This document shows, in pieces, positions 16,673-25,351 of a stretch of DNA of 64,000 nucleotides. This stretch comes from Actinomadura chibensis NBRC 106107. GTDB lineage: Bacteria > Actinomycetota > Actinomycetes > Streptosporangiales > Streptosporangiaceae. Position 1 is the first letter of the stretch. Each line of letters begins with the position of its first letter. A model generated the notes under the pieces. That model was given only the letters and a program-made list of their open reading frames with translations. It had not been told where the DNA came from and did no database searches. The stretch spans positions 1-64,000 of the forward strand of contig NZ_BCQP01000060.1 in assembly GCF_001552135.1 (NCBI RefSeq). The letters are read 5' to 3'. Position numbers and translations under genes: made by a program.

Positions 16673-18762
16673 ACACACCGGTCGAGATGAGCCAGGCGCC
16701 GTCCATCGGCGCGGGCCGGGCCCCGGCGGCACGGGCCGTCCGCGGCTGGCTCACGGACGTCCTGCGCCCGCGGCTCTGCGTCATCACCGGCGCGCCCGGC
16801 AGCGGAAAGAGCCACCTCACGGCGTGGGCCGCGCTCGCCGACACGGGTCCGGTGCGGGCCGTCCACGCCATGCTGAGCGCGCGCGGCATGACCCCGCACG
16901 GGCTGGCGTGGGCGCTGGCTGAGCAGTTGTCGGTGCCCGGACGGTCACCGGAGACGGTCGTCGCGAACATCGCGGCGGACCGCCGTCCCGCCACGATCGT
17001 GATCAGCGAGCTGGACGAGTCGGGCCCCGCCTGCGACGGCGCCGCCGCCACCGCGATCGTCACCGAACTCCTCGACCCGCTGCTGGACGCCCAGCACGTC
17101 AGGCTCCTGACCGAGGGGCGCGCCGAGTCGCTCGCCGCGTTCACGGTGCCCGCCGAGGTCGTCCACCTCGACGACCCCGCGATGACCGACAGGGCGGCGT
17201 TCACGGCGTGGCTGCGCGCGAACGGCCGCGAAACAGCGGCCGCCGAGGCGCTGTTCCCCAACGTGGGCCTCGCCGAACTGGCGCTCGTGGCCGGCGTGTC
17301 GGAGAACGTCCCGGAACAGTGGCTGGCGCGGGTGCCGCCCGACGCCGTCCCGGCGATCCAGGTGCTGGCGTCCGCGTACGGGCTGGTAGAGGGCGCCCGG
17401 TGGACGGCGCTCACCGCCGCGCTGACCGGCGACCTCCGGCGCGCCCAGGCGTCCGTCGAGCTGGCCGCGCCGCTGGTCACCCGCGTCGACGACGGCTTCC
17501 AGATCGCGTTGCGGCCGTTGCGCGAGGCGGTCCTGCGCACCCGGACGCCGCAGCTCGGCCCGCAGATCGAGCACGCGCTCGGCAGCGCCCTCTACGAGCA
17601 GGTGCCGAAGGACGCCGGCGGCGTCCCGCAGTGGGCGCGCAGCGACCCGTACACGACCACGCACCTGCTCCGGCACGCCGCCGCGACCGGCGTCGCGGAA
17701 CTCCTGGTCGAGGACGCGGGGCAGCTCGTCCACGCCGATCCGCGGGCGGCGACGGCCGTTCTCGAAACACTGGAAACACCGCTCTGGCCGACGTGGCGCG
17801 CGGTCGGGCGCGGGCTCATGGCGTCGTCCGACCCGTCCGAACGCGCGTCGCTGCTGACCCTCTCCGCCCGCCTCAGCGGTGACGATTCCCTGGCCGCACG
17901 GTTCGCCCCCTATGCCTCCTGGCACCCCGGCTGGTGCAACGTCGGCGGCGACACCTGGACCGGGCCCGTCTCCGCCCTCGCCCACCGCGACGGCGCCCTG
18001 CTCGTCGCCACCGCCGACGGCGCCCTCCACGTCCTCGACGCCTCCACCGGCGCCCCCGTCGGCCGGATCACCGGCGGCACACCGGACATCTGGGGCCTCA
18101 TCTGGCTCTCGGACGGCAGCGTCCTGCACCTGGACGCGCACCGCACCGTCCGCGCGTCCGCCGTCACGAAGTCGGAGAGCCGCGCCGACCGCCTCAGCGG
18201 CCTGCTCAACGACGCGGGCCCGGTGACGGCGGGCACCGTCCGCGACACCCTCAAGTCCTGGACGGGCCTGACCGCTTTGGGCGCGTCCGCCGACCTGAGC
18301 CATTTCATCGCCGGAGACACCTCGGGCCAGGTGCACGTGTGGCCCGCGAACGCTCCGCAACAAGTCCGGTCTCACCAACTCCACCAGGGCCCGGTGACCG
18401 CCGTCGCGGGCGTGCACGGCCGCAGCGGACGGCTCAGCGTGCTCAGCGGCGGCGCCGACGGAACCGTCCGCCTCTGGCCGGTCGCCGAGGCCCCGATCGA
18501 CGAGCCGATGCTCCGCCGCAACACCGGCGTCACCGCCGCGGCCTTCGCGGTGCTGCCGTCCGGCCCGGTCGCCGCCGTCGCCTGGACGGACGGCCACCTC
18601 CGCGTCTGGGACCTCCTCGACGGCGAAGAGCAGGTCATCGACCCGGGCCTGACCGTCAACGCGCTGGCCCTCACGCCGGCGGGCCTGCTCGCCGTCGCGG
18701 GCCCGCACGGCACCGCGACCCTGCGGATCAGCCGCCCCGGATCTTCCCCAGCACCTCGTTGA
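16669..18762 (+). CDS. P-loop NTPase with C-terminal beta-propeller repeats
   Basis: A 697-residue protein. Walker A GAPGSGKS is at residues 41-48, and a Walker B-like strand (ATIVISELDE) lies near 108-117. A helical middle follows. After about residue 420 there are WD40-like propeller repeats (GALLVATADGALHVLDASTG, LSVLSGGADGTVRLWPV, AVAWTDGHLRVWDLL). The layout resembles STAND-type sensor NTPases, in which the propeller senses a ligand. It lacks an obvious N-terminal effector domain. Coupling by ATGA to the SUKH-deaminase gene suggests that the two work together, for example sensor and effector. Confidence 0.78.
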   Translation: MNTPVEMSQAPSIGAGRAPAARAVRGWLTDVLRPRLCVITGAPGSGKSHLTAWAALADTGPVRAVHAMLSARGMTPHGLAWALAEQLSVPGRSPETVVANIAADRRPATIVISELDESGPACDGAAATAIVTELLDPLLDAQHVRLLTEGRAESLAAFTVPAEVVHLDDPAMTDRAAFTAWLRANGRETAAAEALFPNVGLAELALVAGVSENVPEQWLARVPPDAVPAIQVLASAYGLVEGARWTALTAALTGDLRRAQASVELAAPLVTRVDDGFQIALRPLREAVLRTRTPQLGPQIEHALGSALYEQVPKDAGGVPQWARSDPYTTTHLLRHAAATGVAELLVEDAGQLVHADPRAATAVLETLETPLWPTWRAVGRGLMASSDPSERASLLTLSARLSGDDSLAARFAPYASWHPGWCNVGGDTWTGPVSALAHRDGALLVATADGALHVLDASTGAPVGRITGGTPDIWGLIWLSDGSVLHLDAHRTVRASAVTKSESRADRLSGLLNDAGPVTAGTVRDTLKSWTGLTALGASADLSHFIAGDTSGQVHVWPANAPQQVRSHQLHQGPVTAVAGVHGRSGRLSVLSGGADGTVRLWPVAEAPIDEPMLRRNTGVTAAAFAVLPSGPVAAVAWTDGHLRVWDLLDGEEQVIDPGLTVNALALTPAGLLAVAGPHGTATLRISRPGSSPAPR

Positions 18763-19135
18763 TCGCCGTGTTGAACTCGTTGAGCTGACGCAGCCCCTCG
18801 GTCTGGATCTCGTCGACCCGCCGGGCGAGCGCCCCGGCGTCCACCGTGTCGCCCGCCGCGTCCGCCAGCTTGCCGCGCAGGTCCTTCAGCGCCGCGTTCG
18901 CCGCCGCCGTCAGATGCCCGCCGAGCTCCTCCGGCGACAGCCGCATGGCACGCGGATTGATCTCGACGTTCGTGAGCCGTCCGCCCGACACCGCGGTCAC
19001 CTTGACCCGCCCCTCGGCCGCCTCGCCGACCCCTTCGACGGGCTCGCCCTCGTCCGCCGGTCCGCCGCGCCGCATCGACTCCAGCGTCCTGCGCGCCTGC
19101 GCCAGCACGCGCTCGAACTCGTCCGGCTCCACCAC
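18728..19135 (-). CDS. YbaB/EbfC-family protein, second copy
   Basis: A 135-residue protein with the YbaB/EbfC-like core (VKVTAVSGGRLTNVEINPRA, then MRLSPEELGGHLTAAANAAL) and a C-terminal helix. It is the only minus-strand gene of the toxin locus. Its 3' end overlaps the 3' end of the propeller gene by 35 bases. It is similar in order and motifs to the first YbaB-like gene at 11965 but lacks the GT linker. Two consecutive GTG codons at its start make the exact first residue uncertain by one. Confidence 0.82.
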   Translation of the reverse strand: MVEPDEFERVLAQARRTLESMRRGGPADEGEPVEGVGEAAEGRVKVTAVSGGRLTNVEINPRAMRLSPEELGGHLTAAANAALKDLRGKLADAAGDTVDAGALARRVDEIQTEGLRQLNEFNTAINEVLGKIRGG

Positions 19136-19198
19136 GCCCGCCTTTCACGATCGACCCACAGGAGCCTAACGCCCACGTCCGACTGCCAGACTGGACCG

Positions 19199-20029
19199 AT
19201 GAGGGAAGACCTGACGACCCGCCTCACCGAGCACTTCGGCGCCCTGCGCGCCGTCGACCCGGCGCCCGTCCCCGAGACGGCCCGCCCCGCCCTCGCCGCC
19301 GGACTGCCCGTCCAAGTCCCGCCGTATTTCTACGCCACCGACGACGAACCCCTCACGCTCGGCGAATACGCGGCCTCGATAGACGCCCCGCACCTCCCGC
19401 CCGAAAAGGCCGCCTGGTGCCGCCTGGGCACCGACCAGGGCGCCGAAATCTGCATAACCCCCACCGGCGCGATCGAAGCCGTCTTCGTAGTCGCCGACGT
19501 CGCCCCAATGCACGTGAACGCCGACGCGGCATCCTTCCTGGAATCACTCCTGGCCCTGGACGAGGCGCTCCCGACCCTCCGCTCCCCCGGCTCGCAGGAC
19601 CCGGTCGAAGTCTTCCGCGCCCTCCGCACCCGCCTCCTCCAAATAGACGCCCCCGCCCTCGACGACGACGAATCCTGGTGGTCCCGCGTCCTGGAACTCA
19701 TCCGCCACGCCCTGAGCTTCCCCGCCTCCGTCGCCTTCGAAATAGAAGAACCCGACGGCACCAAACACATCGAGACCGAAGAAACCCGCGTCGGCGTCGA
19801 ACACCCCGAACACACCCTCTGGGAACGCCTCTCCGCCCAGGGCGTCCACCCCGACCAGGTGACCCGCGTCTACACCGAACTAGAACCCTGCTTCATGCCC
19901 GGCAACTACTGCGCCATGTGGCTGAACCTCTTCCCCAACGCCGACTTCACCTACAGCCACGACTACGGCCCCACCGCCCAAAACCGAGAAGCCGGCCTCC
20001 TAGACCTAATCCAATCCACCACCACCTAA
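19199..20029 (+). CDS. SUKH-4-like domain fused to a deaminase-fold domain (copy 2)
   Basis: A 276-residue paralogue of the protein at 15830, similar over nearly its whole length. It has the SUKH-4-like part (GEYAASI, CRLGTDQGAEICI, SFLESLLALDEALP) and the C-terminal deaminase signature HPE at 202-204 and VYTELEPC with Cys231 and Cys238. The ATG at 19199 was chosen by alignment with copy 1; no clear ribosome binding site is seen, and a divergent promoter with the YbaB-like gene is likely. Codon use drifts late in the gene toward A-rich codons (for example GAAATAGAAGAA), unlike copy 1. Confidence 0.75.
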   Translation: MREDLTTRLTEHFGALRAVDPAPVPETARPALAAGLPVQVPPYFYATDDEPLTLGEYAASIDAPHLPPEKAAWCRLGTDQGAEICITPTGAIEAVFVVADVAPMHVNADAASFLESLLALDEALPTLRSPGSQDPVEVFRALRTRLLQIDAPALDDDESWWSRVLELIRHALSFPASVAFEIEEPDGTKHIETEETRVGVEHPEHTLWERLSAQGVHPDQVTRVYTELEPCFMPGNYCAMWLNLFPNADFTYSHDYGPTAQNREAGLLDLIQSTTT

Positions 20030-20091
20030 CCCGCCTGGCCGAGTCTCCAGTTATCGGCGTTTCTGTCGGGGACGTCCCCTACCGTTGGCCC

Positions 20092-23000
20092 ATGGCTGAG
20101 CTTGCCCCGGGTATCTACGAGCAGGTGGTCACCGCCGAGCTTCAACGGCGGCTGGAGGCAGTTGACGGCGCCCTCGTCCATCGCGACGACCTGAACAAGG
20201 TCGACGCCGAAGAGCTACTCGTCCGACACCTGGCAACCCAACTCCGCCGCGCCCTCAGAATCGCCGGAGGACAGCAGGCCGACATCGCCGACCAGGTAGC
20301 TGCCGCCAACCGCATCAGCCATGCGATTGCTTCTGTGGTGCCGGAGGCGGCGAGCGGCGACGACCTTCTCGCTACGAGTCACGACGTGTTGCTCGCCATT
20401 GCCGAAGGTCGGTTGCCGGACGGTGCCGTCGCCTTCCCGGAACGACCAGACGTCCCCTTGACCTCCAGCGCCCTGCTGGTCAACGGGCGCGAGCAGCCGC
20501 AGATCGGGCGTGAGGTCGTCAAGGAGCTGGCCTCCGCCGATCGGGTCGATCTCCTGATCGCCTTCGTCAAGTGGCACGGCCTTCGGCTCATCGAGGACGC
20601 CCTGCAAAGCTTCCTCTCCCGCGGCGGAAAATTGCGGGTCATCACTACGACCTACATGGGCGCGACGGAACTTCGCGCGGTCGAAAGACTCGTCTCCATG
20701 GGCGCCGAGGTGGCCGTCTCATATGAGACGCATCGCACCCGACTACACGCCAAAGCTTGGCTTTTCCATCGGAACTCGGGTCTGGATACCGCCTATGTCG
20801 GCTCGTCCAATCTGTCGCGGACGGCGATGCTGGACGGGGTGGAGTGGAACGTGCGGCTGGCTCGGGCCGAGCAACCACATCTGGTCGATACGTTCGCGGC
20901 GACCTTCGAGGACTACTGGAACGACCCCGCCTTCGAGCTGTACGACCCTGAACGCGACCACCAGCGTCTTGCGGCCGCACTCGCCAGCGAGCAAGGCGAC
21001 CAGCGGAACCTTCCGCTTCAGGTGGCCAACATTGATGTCGTCCCACGGCCCTACCAGCAGGAAGTTCTCGACGTGCTGCAGGCTGCACGGGAGAACCACG
21101 GCCACTGGCGCAACCTCGTCGTCATGGCAACGGGCACTGGCAAAACCATAGTGGCCGCTCTTGACTACAAGCGTCTTCGCGAAACCGGGAAAGTGGACTC
21201 GCTTCTCTTTGTCGCCCATCGTAAAGAGATCTTGGCGCAGAGCCTCGCCATGTTCCGCACCGTACTGAAGGACGCGACCTTCGGAGAACTGCTGGTGGAT
21301 GGGGATCGTCCAACGCAGTGGCAACACGTGTTCGCGTCCATCCAATCACTCAGATCCCTTCCCCATCTCGCCTCTGATCGTTTCGACATGGTGATCGTGG
21401 ACGAGTTCCACCATGCGGCAGCACGCTCCTACGCTGAACTTCTCGACAGCATCACCCCAGTTGCCCTGCTCGGGCTCACCGCGACTCCCGAGCGTGCCGA
21501 TGGCGAAGACATCCTGCATTGGTTTGACGGGCAGCGTCCCACTGCCGAGCTTCGCCTGTGGGAAGCGCTGGAGCGCGGCATGCTCGTGCCATTCCATTAC
21601 TTCGGCATCCACGACGATGTAGATCTCTCGGACGTGTCTTGGCGAAGTGGCCATTATGATGCCCAGGAACTCACCGGGCGCTACATCCGCCATGATGCGC
21701 GCGTCTCCGTGGTCGTCGAAGCCTTGGAAAGAAAGCTCGATGATCTGGCGGCAATGAAGGCCGTCGGTTTCTGCGTGAGCATCGCGCATGCGGAATTCAT
21801 GGCCGCCCGATTCACGCAGCGAGGGATTCCTGCCCTTGCTGTCACGTCAAAGATGACGGCTCAGGAGCGCGCCACCGCTCTCCAGAAACTCCGCAGTGGC
21901 GAGAGCAAGATAGTGTTCACCGTTGATCTGTTCAACGAGGGTGTGGACGTCCCTGACATCAACACCGTTCTGTTCCTCAGACCGACCGAGAGCGCCACCG
22001 TCTTCCTGCAGCAATTGGGGCGCGGCCTCAGACTTACCAGCAACAAGCCCGTCCTCACTGTGCTGGATTTTGTTGGCCTGCAGCGCAAGGAATTCCGGTT
22101 CGATAGACGGTTTACCGCGCTGACCGGAAAGCGCCGTGGGCAACTAGAGCATGAGATAGAGGCCGGTTTCCCCACCCTGCCCGCTGGCTGCTCCATCGAT
22201 CTCGACCGCGAGGTCAGCAAGATCGTCCTCGCTAATATCAAGCAGACTTTGAGCCTTCGCTGGAAGGACCTTGCCTCCGAACTGAGAGAACAAGGCGATG
22301 TGTCGCTGAGCGACTTTCTCGACCGCAGCGGGCGGGAGGTCGAGGATCTCTACCGCGGCACCAGAGGCGGGTGGGCGGCGTTGCGTCGGGATGCAAATCT
22401 CGATTATCGGCCGGTCCCGTCTGCAGAGGACGACACCAGCCAGCGCAAAATGATCAGTCGGTTGCTTCACATCAACGACCCAGAACGCCTCACCTTCCTT
22501 CGCGATCTTCTCAGCCGACCGACCCCGCCCAGCCTTGCCGAGGCGACCCTTCAGGAACGGCTGTTGCTCTCGATGCTGAACACGGCCTTCGATGCGCGCA
22601 AGGATCTCAGCGCAGTGGAACGGCATCTGGCCCGATTGTGGATCAACTCCGCGCGCCGCGAAGAACTCCTCGAAGTGATCGACATTCTCTATGCGAGAAT
22701 CGATCGCCTCACACCGGCCATCCCGGAGGTCTCCGACCTGCCGCTACGGCTCCATGCCCGCTACACCCGGGGGGAGGCGCTTGCTGCGTTTGGGCTGGAG
22801 GTCTCGGGTTACATGGTCGCCGGTGTCCAGTGGTTCCCCGATCTGCAAGCGGACGTCTTCCTCGTCACGATCAATAAGAGCGAGGCGCAGTTCACCCCGT
22901 CCACGATGTACAACGACAGGGCGATCAGCCAGACGCTCTTCCAGTGGGAATCCCAGGGCCGGACGCGGGAACGCTCGGAGACCGGGCAGCGGTACATCAA

Positions 23001-23184
23001 CCATGCTGCGCGTGGCTCGACCGTCCACCTGTTTCTGCGTGAAGAGAAGGAAGACGCCTACGACTACGCCGGGCCCATGACGTACCTTTCGCACGAAAGT
23101 GAGCGGCCGATGCGCATCGTCTGGAAGCTGACCTATCCGCTTCCGGCAGATGTCTTTCACTACGCCAAGGTGAACACCGGCTGA
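20092..23184 (+). CDS. PLD-nuclease/SF2 helicase/DUF3427 protein
   Basis: A 1030-residue protein. An N-terminal phospholipase D-like nuclease module has HAK at 219-221 and GSSN downstream (HxK...GSxN). Next comes a superfamily 2 helicase with Walker A MATGTGKT (345-352), motif II DEFH (437-440), GLTATPER and QQLGRGLR. The C-terminal 500 residues fit DUF3427. Such PLD-helicase-DUF3427 proteins are often found in defence or restriction-like neighbourhoods and probably cut or unwind DNA. Base composition is clearly lower in GC and richer in T/A-ending codons than the neighbours, a sign of transfer. It is complete and alone on its strand segment. Confidence 0.85.
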   Translation: MAELAPGIYEQVVTAELQRRLEAVDGALVHRDDLNKVDAEELLVRHLATQLRRALRIAGGQQADIADQVAAANRISHAIASVVPEAASGDDLLATSHDVLLAIAEGRLPDGAVAFPERPDVPLTSSALLVNGREQPQIGREVVKELASADRVDLLIAFVKWHGLRLIEDALQSFLSRGGKLRVITTTYMGATELRAVERLVSMGAEVAVSYETHRTRLHAKAWLFHRNSGLDTAYVGSSNLSRTAMLDGVEWNVRLARAEQPHLVDTFAATFEDYWNDPAFELYDPERDHQRLAAALASEQGDQRNLPLQVANIDVVPRPYQQEVLDVLQAARENHGHWRNLVVMATGTGKTIVAALDYKRLRETGKVDSLLFVAHRKEILAQSLAMFRTVLKDATFGELLVDGDRPTQWQHVFASIQSLRSLPHLASDRFDMVIVDEFHHAAARSYAELLDSITPVALLGLTATPERADGEDILHWFDGQRPTAELRLWEALERGMLVPFHYFGIHDDVDLSDVSWRSGHYDAQELTGRYIRHDARVSVVVEALERKLDDLAAMKAVGFCVSIAHAEFMAARFTQRGIPALAVTSKMTAQERATALQKLRSGESKIVFTVDLFNEGVDVPDINTVLFLRPTESATVFLQQLGRGLRLTSNKPVLTVLDFVGLQRKEFRFDRRFTALTGKRRGQLEHEIEAGFPTLPAGCSIDLDREVSKIVLANIKQTLSLRWKDLASELREQGDVSLSDFLDRSGREVEDLYRGTRGGWAALRRDANLDYRPVPSAEDDTSQRKMISRLLHINDPERLTFLRDLLSRPTPPSLAEATLQERLLLSMLNTAFDARKDLSAVERHLARLWINSARREELLEVIDILYARIDRLTPAIPEVSDLPLRLHARYTRGEALAAFGLEVSGYMVAGVQWFPDLQADVFLVTINKSEAQFTPSTMYNDRAISQTLFQWESQGRTRERSETGQRYINHAARGSTVHLFLREEKEDAYDYAGPMTYLSHESERPMRIVWKLTYPLPADVFHYAKVNTG

Positions 23185-23281
23185 CACTTGCGCCAGGCAT
23201 GGGGTTCGGTCTGTAGTTGGTCCATCACGCTTAGCGTGCCGATGCAGGCACGTCGTCCTGAAAGGGAGCAGGTGGTGGGTA

Positions 23282-23599
23282 GTGGCGGATGAAGTGGCCC
23301 CAGGGGACCAGGGCCCGGATGGGGAAGGGTCTTGGTTGGGGCGGGGGGTTGCTCTGTTTACGCCTGTGTTCGCTGTGGCCGCCGGGTGGTTGGCCGGGGT
23401 TGTGGCGCAGGCTGTGCCTGGGGCTCATCTGGACGAGGGGCAGGTGACCGCGTTCATGGTGGCGGGGACCACGGCCGCGCTCGGGGCCGGGTGGAAATGG
23501 TTGCAGGGGTGGCAGCAGCACGAGAGGTTCGTGGCGGAGGGGAAGGCCGCGCCGGTACGGAGCAGCCGGGAGCGGAAGCGGAAGCGGGGTAAGGGCTGA
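23282..23599 (+). CDS. holin-like small membrane protein
   Basis: A 105-residue protein with a GTG start preceded by GGGAGCAGG. There are two hydrophobic segments (about residues 23-43 and 56-70), and the C-terminus is strongly basic with an RKRKRGKG tail. The layout resembles small actinophage holin-like proteins, but no endolysin or other phage gene is nearby. The name is therefore only a resemblance. Confidence 0.55.
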   Translation: MADEVAPGDQGPDGEGSWLGRGVALFTPVFAVAAGWLAGVVAQAVPGAHLDEGQVTAFMVAGTTAALGAGWKWLQGWQQHERFVAEGKAAPVRSSRERKRKRGKG

Positions 23600-23738
23600 G
23601 CTTGGGCTTGGCGCCGCTGTTTGAGAATGGCGGTTTGGCCGCTTGAAGTGTGGCGTTTTGGTGGGCGACATATTGCGGTCGCGGGCAGAACATGTGGCGT
23701 TCATCTGTTGATCGCGTCGTGGTTGTAGCCATGGGCGG

Positions 23739-24527
23739 GTGCGGTCCGTATTCGGGGTCATGGTTTTGAGCGTCGCGCTCGTCGGGTGCACGGTGGCGCA
23801 GGCTTCGGTTTCGGGGGACGGGGTCATCGTCGTCGGCGTCAAGGCGGACCAACCGGGTCTCGGGTACCGGCAGCAAGGGGTGTTCCGCGGGTTCGAGGTC
23901 GATGTGGGCACCTATATCGCGCGGCGACTCGGGGCGTCGCGGGTGCGGTTCCGGGAAGTGCGGTCGGACAACCGGGAACAGAAGCTGAACGACCATTCCG
24001 TCGACCTTGTGCTGGCGTCGTACTCGATCACGCCCGACCGGGCGAAGCTGGTGACGTTCGGCGGGGCCTATTACGTCGCGCATCAGGATGTGATGGTGCG
24101 TAGCGGCGAGACCACGATCCGCAGTGTGCGCGACCTGGCGGGGCGGCGGATGTGCCAGGCGAGCGGTTCGGTTTCGACGGAGCGGGTCGTGAAGGGGTTG
24201 AGCATTCCGGCGAGGCTCGTGCCGGGGTCGTCCTATAGCGACTGCGTGGCGAAATTGCGCGCCGGGGCGGTCGACGCCGTTTCCACCGGGGATCTGGTGC
24301 TGGCGGGATTCGCGGCGAGCGACCTGCACATCCTCAACCAGCCGTTCACCGACGAGAGTTATGGCGTCGGGATGCGCAAGGGCGAGATCGACAGGTGCGA
24401 GAAGGTCAACCGGGCCATCACCACCATGTACCAGGACGGGACGGCCGCCAAGCTCCTGCGCAAGTGGTTCGGGAAGAGCCGCATCCCGCTGGTCGACGAG
24501 GTCCCGCAGTTCGAGGGCTGCTCGTAG
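23739..24527 (+). CDS. extracellular solute-binding lipoprotein (family 3)
   Basis: A 262-residue amino-acid-type periplasmic-binding protein. A short signal peptide ends in a lipobox (LVGC, lipidated Cys17). The SBP_bac_3 pattern follows: VGVKADQPGLGYRQ, FRGFEVDVGTYIARRLG and LVLASYSITPDRAKLVTF. No ABC permease or ATPase gene is adjacent, so it is an orphan binding protein that may serve another transporter or sense a ligand for regulation. Confidence 0.87.
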   Translation: MRSVFGVMVLSVALVGCTVAQASVSGDGVIVVGVKADQPGLGYRQQGVFRGFEVDVGTYIARRLGASRVRFREVRSDNREQKLNDHSVDLVLASYSITPDRAKLVTFGGAYYVAHQDVMVRSGETTIRSVRDLAGRRMCQASGSVSTERVVKGLSIPARLVPGSSYSDCVAKLRAGAVDAVSTGDLVLAGFAASDLHILNQPFTDESYGVGMRKGEIDRCEKVNRAITTMYQDGTAAKLLRKWFGKSRIPLVDEVPQFEGCS

Positions 24528-24580
24528 GGGGTCGGCGGACGGCGGCTCGGAATGTCGGAGGCGCCGCCTAGGGTGGCGGC

Positions 24581-25240
24581 GTGGCTGAGGACAGGGTCGT
24601 TTGGGACGAACTCCGCACGGCGGGCTTCCTGCATGCCCTGCGGGACGCGCACCGGGAGGCCACGCTGGTCCTGTTCGGGGGGCTGAGCCGGGCCGCGGGG
24701 TTCAAGGAGCGGACGTACGGGGTCGGCGCGTTCGAGTTGCTGGAGAGCCATCTCGACCGCGTCTTCAAGCGCGACCTGGCGGAGACGGTCGTGCGGGACG
24801 ACCTCAACGGGTCCCCCGGGTGGCGGTACGGGCCGTACCGGGTGCTGCTCAAGCGGCACGAGTTCGGGAACGTCCGGGCGATCCGGTGGGACCGGGACAG
24901 TCCCACCAAGCAGGCGGTGGCGCGGCAGGGGTACGTCGACGATCCGCAGTTGGAGCTGCCGCTCGGGATCCAGCGCGACACGCCCGGGGTGATCACGCTG
25001 GTCCTCGCGCACAGCGCCAGCGAGGAACCGCTGGAAATGGAGCTTTTCCTGGGGCGTCCCAGGTGGAACGCGGACGGAGGTACGGCCTGGCACTGGATAC
25101 GTGAGATCGACGACGCCATCGGGCCTGATCCACGTCGTAAGCTCGTCGAGCGGACCATGCCGCTCTGGGACGACGCCGACGACGAGGATGGCGCCGACGA
25201 CGTCCCCATGCGGCTCCGCAGGGAGACGAGATCGGCCTGA
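24581..25240 (+). CDS. hypothetical protein upstream of an ImmA/IrrE regulator
   Basis: A 219-residue acidic soluble protein with a GTG start. I do not recognise the family. A KERTYGVGAFELLESHL segment and a WHWIREIDD segment are distinctive, and the C-terminus is Asp/Glu-rich. It lies 111 bases upstream of the XRE-ImmA/IrrE gene on the same strand. In such pairs the peptidase-regulator often controls or inactivates its neighbour, so this could be the toxin-like or regulated partner. That is inference from position only. Confidence 0.6.
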   Translation: MAEDRVVWDELRTAGFLHALRDAHREATLVLFGGLSRAAGFKERTYGVGAFELLESHLDRVFKRDLAETVVRDDLNGSPGWRYGPYRVLLKRHEFGNVRAIRWDRDSPTKQAVARQGYVDDPQLELPLGIQRDTPGVITLVLAHSASEEPLEMELFLGRPRWNADGGTAWHWIREIDDAIGPDPRRKLVERTMPLWDDADDEDGADDVPMRLRRETRSA

Positions 25241-25351
25241 CAACGACATCGGCCCGGCAGACCGGATCGGACGCACCGGCGAGGTCGGCCTGGTATTGAG
25301 GTCGGCTTGACGGCAGGATCGGGTCGGCGACGAGGATCGGGTTAGCAAAGG

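Noticed and set aside
23282..23599. Prophage
   Set aside because: Only a holin-like shape is seen, with no endolysin, integrase or structural gene nearby.
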